Below, one piece after another: positions 60,155 to 64,000 of a stretch of DNA of 64,000 nucleotides. The stretch's first letter is position 1, and every line of letters begins with the position of its first letter. The position numbers and the translations under genes were made by a program. The stretch spans positions 1-64,000 of the forward strand of contig CAMZHV010000002.1 in NCBI GenBank assembly GCA_947307015.1, given 5' to 3'. The stretch is from an uncultured Prevotellaceae bacterium. Lineage in GTDB: Bacteria > Bacteroidota > Bacteroidia > Bacteroidales > Bacteroidaceae. The notes below the pieces were generated by a model. The model was not told the DNA's origin. It did no database searches and saw only the letters and a list, made by a program, of their open reading frames with translations.

Positions 60155-60495
60155 CAAAAAAGCGTGGAACCCGTCTGTTGCCCGTTCCACGATCCAAAGG
60201 CCTTCGCATTGCCCATCAAGTCTGAACGGTGCAACGCAGAAGCCCACGCAAGGAGATATGTTGATATGCCTCTCTTGCGCGTACCTTAATGTACAAAGAG
60301 TGCATACATCACATATTCCCACGAAGGACATCTACTGTTGCTGTGCTTTTGACTTGATTTTGAAGTTGCGAAGTTCTGGATCGTCAAAGAACAAAGCGCT
60401 GAGTAAACGCCTTTTATGTATATGCGTCCCACCCGCCCAGCTTCTGCTCATTAGAGCTTTTCAGCACATGAAAGCATCCACTTTCGTGGTGAAGA
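60155..60495 (-). ncRNA. Candidate structured leader RNA / ncRNA upstream of the surface-protein operon
   Basis: Minus-strand promoter at 60501-60531; several hairpins (CCAC-GAAA-GTGG, GCTC-TAAT-GAGC, CGCAAG...CTTGCG); ends in hairpin CGTGGAAC-13 nt-GTTCCACG followed by CTTTTTT. No substantial ORF. Confidence 0.6.
60156..60191 (-). terminator. Rho-independent terminator-like hairpin 26 nt before the 1223-aa gene
   Basis: Minus strand CGTGGAACGGGCAACAGACGGGTTCCACGCTTTTTT. Confidence 0.8.
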
Positions 60496-60500
60496 CGCGA

Positions 60501-60531
60501 CAAAGTTAGGAATTTGTTGTGAACTGACAAA
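60501..60531 (-). promoter_or_regulatory. Bacteroidetes-type promoter for the leader RNA
   Basis: Minus strand TTTG (60531-60528) - 19 nt - TAACTTTG (60508-60501). Confidence 0.7.
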
Positions 60532-60712
60532 GAAAAAGGACAATTTTTTAACTTCTCGGCGTTGAAAAGGCTATTTGAGGGCTGGGTGGAGGAATGCGAG
60601 GGCTTAAAAATGAAGATAAGTCAAGATCATTGTTAAGCCCTACATGATAATTTCGCGAAAACATCCTACACTCTTACACTTTTTGATGTTAGATGATTTT
60701 GAATCAGGGGAT

Positions 60713-60805
60713 TGGTGTGGTGTAGGATGGGTGTAGGATGGGGTGTAGGGTGTAGGATGAAGGCCCGAAATAGGGCATTTATACAAAATTCCTCTATATG
60801 TTAAG
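60713..60805. repeat. GTGTAGGATGG-type dispersed repeat, copy 2
   Basis: ggtgtggtgtaggatgggtgtaggatggggtgtagggtgtaggatgaaggcccgaaatagggcatttatacaaaattcctctatatgtt. Confidence 0.85.
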
Positions 60806-61018
60806 GCAAGACCGGATGTTAGGGCAAGACTGGAACAGGTGGCAGAGGGGGGGGCACTTGTTTTGAACAACACTAAAAGCAAATAACGCTTATTCGAGTC
60901 AACGTAGATTAAAACTAAGTATTAACCCAGTCAATCCTTATCGCAAATAAAGCTCAAGGTAGTCAATTAAAAGCATTAAAGTACATCGATTAAAGGCGTT
61001 AAAAAACAGTTTTATAAA

Positions 61019-61112
61019 GTCCCACCGGTGGAACTGGAAAATTTCATTAGTGGAACCTCAGATTCCCACTGGTGGAACTACAGATTCCCATTGGTGGGAC
61101 TGGGCTTCGCGA
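61019..61112. repeat. Imperfect tandem array of CCACYGGTGGRAC palindromes
   Basis: tcccaccggtggaact...ttagtggaacctcagattcccactggtggaactacagattcccattggtgggact. Confidence 0.85.
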
Positions 61113-61389
61113 ATGGTTTGATGACTGGATTTAAAGGTTTGTAGAAGGAGATTGGCTTGCAATTGCGAGTAGGTTGCTGTTCTGCGAATACCGTTGCGCG
61201 CTTGTTTTTTTGGAATAAATGTCTGGGTGTTCTTCAGACTTGCCTCATAGAAGAGGCTCGAGGAAGCGTTGCAAGCGCCGAACGATGCATACTTCTTTTC
61301 TTAACCACATTGGCGAAGCTGGTTCTTTGATTAGTTATTGTAACTGGATTATAAGTTAAAATAATTTAAGGTGCTTCTGAAAATGGGTG

Positions 61390-61490
61390 CTATCCTACAC
61401 ATCCTACACCCATCCTACACCAAATCCTACACCTTTTAATTCGTTGGTTATTAGTAAAATAAATGTAAAAGGTGTAGGAGTGTAGGATGA
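61390..61490. repeat. TCCTACACC tandem repeats with an inverted GGTGTAGGA copy (large hairpin)
   Basis: tcctacacatcctacacccatcctacaccaaatcctacacctttt ... aaaaggtgtaggagtgtagga. Confidence 0.85.
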
Positions 61491-61742
61491 TTTGAGAAAA
61501 AATTATTTGAAATGATTCTAAAAGGTGCTATAAGGATGTTATTCTGATGAAATAAATGTGTATCAATGCGCATAGAAATGTTGTTCGCCAACAGCCATAT
61601 TTGATGGCAGCTCATAATCACCAATCACAAAAAAAGTATAAAAATGTGAGTGGAAAGTGTTCTTTTGGCAATATTTTGGTAGAATATCGGGAATTTGTTG
61701 TACTTTTGCACGGGATTAACCCTCTAAACAGCACAAAACGCA

Positions 61743-63050
61743 ATGATTTGGAATCCTAACAAAGAATGCATGAGCCGCGACGAGATGAGCGCGCTCCAAG
61801 GCAAACGCCTCCACAAAATCGTGGAGTATGTGTATCACAATGTTCCGTTCTACCGCAACAAGTTGCAGGAGATGGACATCCGTCCCGATGACATTCAGAC
61901 CATCGAGGACATCAAGAAGCTGCCCTTCACGACCAAGAAGGACTTGCGCGACAACTATCCCTACGGCCTGCAGGCTGCGCCGCAGAGCGAGATCATCCGC
62001 GTGCATGCCTCCAGCGGCACCACGGGCAACCCGACCATCGTGGGCTACACGCGTAAAGATATAGGTGTGTGGAGCGAGTGTATGGCACGCTGCCTCACGG
62101 CTTACGGCGTGACGCGCGAAGACACCTTCTCCGTGGCTTACGGCTATGGCCTGTTCACGGGCGGCCTGGGCGCACACTATGGCGTCGAACATATCGGTGC
62201 TGCTTGTATCCCGGCTGGCACGGGCAATACGGAGAAGCACCTGAAGCTCATCCGCGACCTCGGCATCACGGGCTTAGCCTGCACGCCGTCGTATGCCCTC
62301 TACCTCGCTGAGACCATGGATAAACTCGGCATCCGCAAGGAAGATATCAAGCTCCGCGTAGGCGCTTTCGGCGCTGAGCCCTGGACAGAGAATATGCGTC
62401 AGGAGATTCAGGAGCGCTTGGGCTTGAAGGGCTACAACATCTATGGTCTCTCGGAAGTGATGGGCCCCAGCGTCAGCTACGAATGTCAGATGCAGCACGG
62501 TTCGCACATCTGCGAGGATCATTTCTATCCAGAGATTATCAACCCCGTGACGCTCGAATCGCTGCCCGACGGACAGACGGGTGAGCTGGTGTTCACCACG
62601 CTTACCAAGGAGGGTATGCCCGTGCTGCGCTACCGCACCCGCGACCTCTGCTCGTTGTTGCCTGGCACCTGCGACTGCGGCCGTACGGCCGTCCGCATGA
62701 GCCGCATCCAAGGCCGTTCCGACGATATGCTTATCATTCGCGGTATCAACGTGTTCCCATCGCAGGTGGAGAGCGTGGTGTTGTCGATGCCCGAGTTCGC
62801 GCCCCGCTATATGCTCGTCGTGGATCGCGTCAACAACCTCGACACGCTGCAGGTGCAGGTGGAGATCCGTCAGGAGTTCTTCACTGGCGTCTTCGACACG
62901 CCTGCCGCCATTGACCAGCTCGAAAAGAAGTTAGCGCAGAAGCTCAAGAGCGTGCTCAGCATCGCCGCCAAGGTGCAGCTCAAGGCACCGAACACCATCG
63001 AACGCAGCCAGGGCAAGAGCGCTCATGTTATTGATAAACGTAAACTATAA
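61743..63050 (+). CDS. paaK: Phenylacetate-CoA ligase family protein
   Basis: HASSGTTGNPTIVGYTRKD, GAEPWTENMRQEIQERLG, YNIYGLSEVMGPSVSYEC and RGINVFPSQVES motifs. Confidence 0.94.
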   Translation: MIWNPNKECMSRDEMSALQGKRLHKIVEYVYHNVPFYRNKLQEMDIRPDDIQTIEDIKKLPFTTKKDLRDNYPYGLQAAPQSEIIRVHASSGTTGNPTIVGYTRKDIGVWSECMARCLTAYGVTREDTFSVAYGYGLFTGGLGAHYGVEHIGAACIPAGTGNTEKHLKLIRDLGITGLACTPSYALYLAETMDKLGIRKEDIKLRVGAFGAEPWTENMRQEIQERLGLKGYNIYGLSEVMGPSVSYECQMQHGSHICEDHFYPEIINPVTLESLPDGQTGELVFTTLTKEGMPVLRYRTRDLCSLLPGTCDCGRTAVRMSRIQGRSDDMLIIRGINVFPSQVESVVLSMPEFAPRYMLVVDRVNNLDTLQVQVEIRQEFFTGVFDTPAAIDQLEKKLAQKLKSVLSIAAKVQLKAPNTIERSQGKSAHVIDKRKL

Positions 63051-63051
63051 A

Positions 63052-63188
63052 GACCCCCTCCCCGCTCCCCCTTAAGGGGGAGGGTGGTTACCGTTCAAGA
63101 TATTTATAATTAAGATATAATTAATGAAAGAAAACAGTTCTCAGAATCATTCTGCTCTCCCCCTTGGGGGGGAGCGGGGAGAGGGTCT
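63052..63188. repeat. Inverted pair of palindromic elements (F1/F2) between the two paaK genes and in the second paaK N-terminus
   Basis: agaccccctccccgctcccccttaagggggaggg ... ctctcccccttgggggggagcggggagagggtctt. Confidence 0.9.
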
Positions 63189-64000
63189 TTATTTCAACCC
63201 CTCCTATGAAACCCTTTCACGCCCCGAGATTGAAGCGCTCCAGCTGGAACGCTTGCAGAAAACCGTTCGCCATTGCATGAACAACGAGTTCTATCGCAAA
63301 AAGTTTGCGGAACTCGGTATCACACCCGATGACATCAAGACGCTGGCCGATGTGCGTAAGCTGCCTTTCACCACGAAGCAGGACCTGCGCGACACCTATC
63401 CTTTCGGTATGTCCTGTGTACCCCTGCGCGACTGTGTCCGTCTGCACTCCAGCAGCGGCACGACGGGTAACCCCACCGTCATCCTGCACACACAGAAGGA
63501 CTTGGACGAGTGGGCTAATCAGGTGGCGCGTAACCTCTGGATGGTAGGTCTGCGTCCTGACGATGTGTTCCAGAACTCCAGCGGTTATGGTATGTTCACG
63601 GGCGGTTTGGGCTTCCAGTATGGTGCTGAGAAGCTGGGGATGCTCACCGTGCCTGCTGCGGCTGGTAACTCGCTGCGCCAGATCAAGTTCATCAAGGACT
63701 TCGGCACGACGGCCATCCATGCCATCCCGAGCTACCTCACCCGCCTGTACGAGGTGATGCAGCAGGAGGGCGTTGACCCGCGACGCGACACGAAGCTGAA
63801 GGTGCTGGCCATCGGTGCTGAGCCCCATAGCGAGGAGCAGCGCAAGCGCATCGAAGAGATGATGGGCGTGAAGGCTTACAACTCATTCGGCATGAGCGAG
63901 ATGTGCGGCCCTGGCGTAGGCTTCGAATGTCCCGAACAGAACGGTATGCATTTTTGGGAAGACTACTACATCGTGGAGATTGTCAACCCCGAGACACTGG
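63124..64000 (+). CDS. Second phenylacetate-CoA ligase family protein (truncated by window end)
   Basis: Open frame from ATG 63124 to the edge: MKENSSQNHSALPLGGERGEGLYFNPSYETLSRPEIEALQLERLQKTVRH...LHSSSGTTGNPTVILHTQKD...YNSFGMSEMCGPGVGFECPEQ. Missing from the ORF track because no stop lies in the window. Confidence 0.93.
   Translation, partial: MKENSSQNHSALPLGGERGEGLYFNPSYETLSRPEIEALQLERLQKTVRHCMNNEFYRKKFAELGITPDDIKTLADVRKLPFTTKQDLRDTYPFGMSCVPLRDCVRLHSSSGTTGNPTVILHTQKDLDEWANQVARNLWMVGLRPDDVFQNSSGYGMFTGGLGFQYGAEKLGMLTVPAAAGNSLRQIKFIKDFGTTAIHAIPSYLTRLYEVMQQEGVDPRRDTKLKVLAIGAEPHSEEQRKRIEEMMGVKAYNSFGMSEMCGPGVGFECPEQNGMHFWEDYYIVEIVNPETL

Noticed and set aside
60155-60495. Candidate tmRNA, RNase P RNA or SRP RNA
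   Set aside because: No tRNA-like T-arm end, no obvious RNase P or SRP signature motifs on reading; left as an unclassified leader/ncRNA.
60846-60860. GGGGGGGGCACTTG resembling half of the palindromic element near position 253
   Set aside because: Only one arm is present; too short to distinguish from a coincidental G-run, so not counted as an element copy.
60640-60882. 80-aa minus-strand ORF with HPTPYTPSYTHPTPH
   Set aside because: It is a translation of the TCCTACACCC repeat block; no independent coding evidence.
60713-61490. Possible CRISPR array
   Set aside because: Repeats are short (8-28 bp), without uniform repeat-spacer lengths and without cas genes nearby.

Overview
This 64 kb window is a bacterial chromosome segment. 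It is most likely Bacteroidales and probably Prevotellaceae-like, based on TAnnTTTG-type promoters, trpBEGDCFA gene order, a Bacteroidetes-type FtsZ, and GKK-type C-terminal tails on secreted proteins. Positions 0.5-46 kb are mostly housekeeping: rubredoxin, recX, amidase, nhaD-like antiporter, lon, tgt, LptF/G-type permease, DEAD-box helicase, tRNA-Pro, sdaA, a complete trp operon behind a Trp leader peptide and attenuator, ftsZ, ruvC, ruvX, def, and TPR proteins. Positions 46.4-61.7 kb form an accessory island. It holds an Rpn/PD-(D/E)XK protein, a four-gene minus-strand operon of large secreted proteins (cohesin-like, Calx-beta/CARDB, InlB-type and dockerin-like modules) plus a 74-aa peptide, and a long repeat-rich intergenic region. 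The window ends in two tandem phenylacetate-CoA ligase-like genes, the second running off the edge. Two observations look most worth follow-up. (1) A dispersed GC-rich palindromic element occurs singly or as inverted pairs. It is inserted in frame inside or at the N-termini of conserved genes (tgt, lptF/G, DEAD-box helicase, ABC ATPase, a TPR protein, the second paaK), analogous to Rickettsia palindromic elements. (2) A ~340-nt leader or ncRNA with its own Bacteroidetes-type promoter and a terminator/antiterminator-like 3' end lies just upstream of the surface-protein operon. No homology search was run; all family names come from reading the translated sequences.
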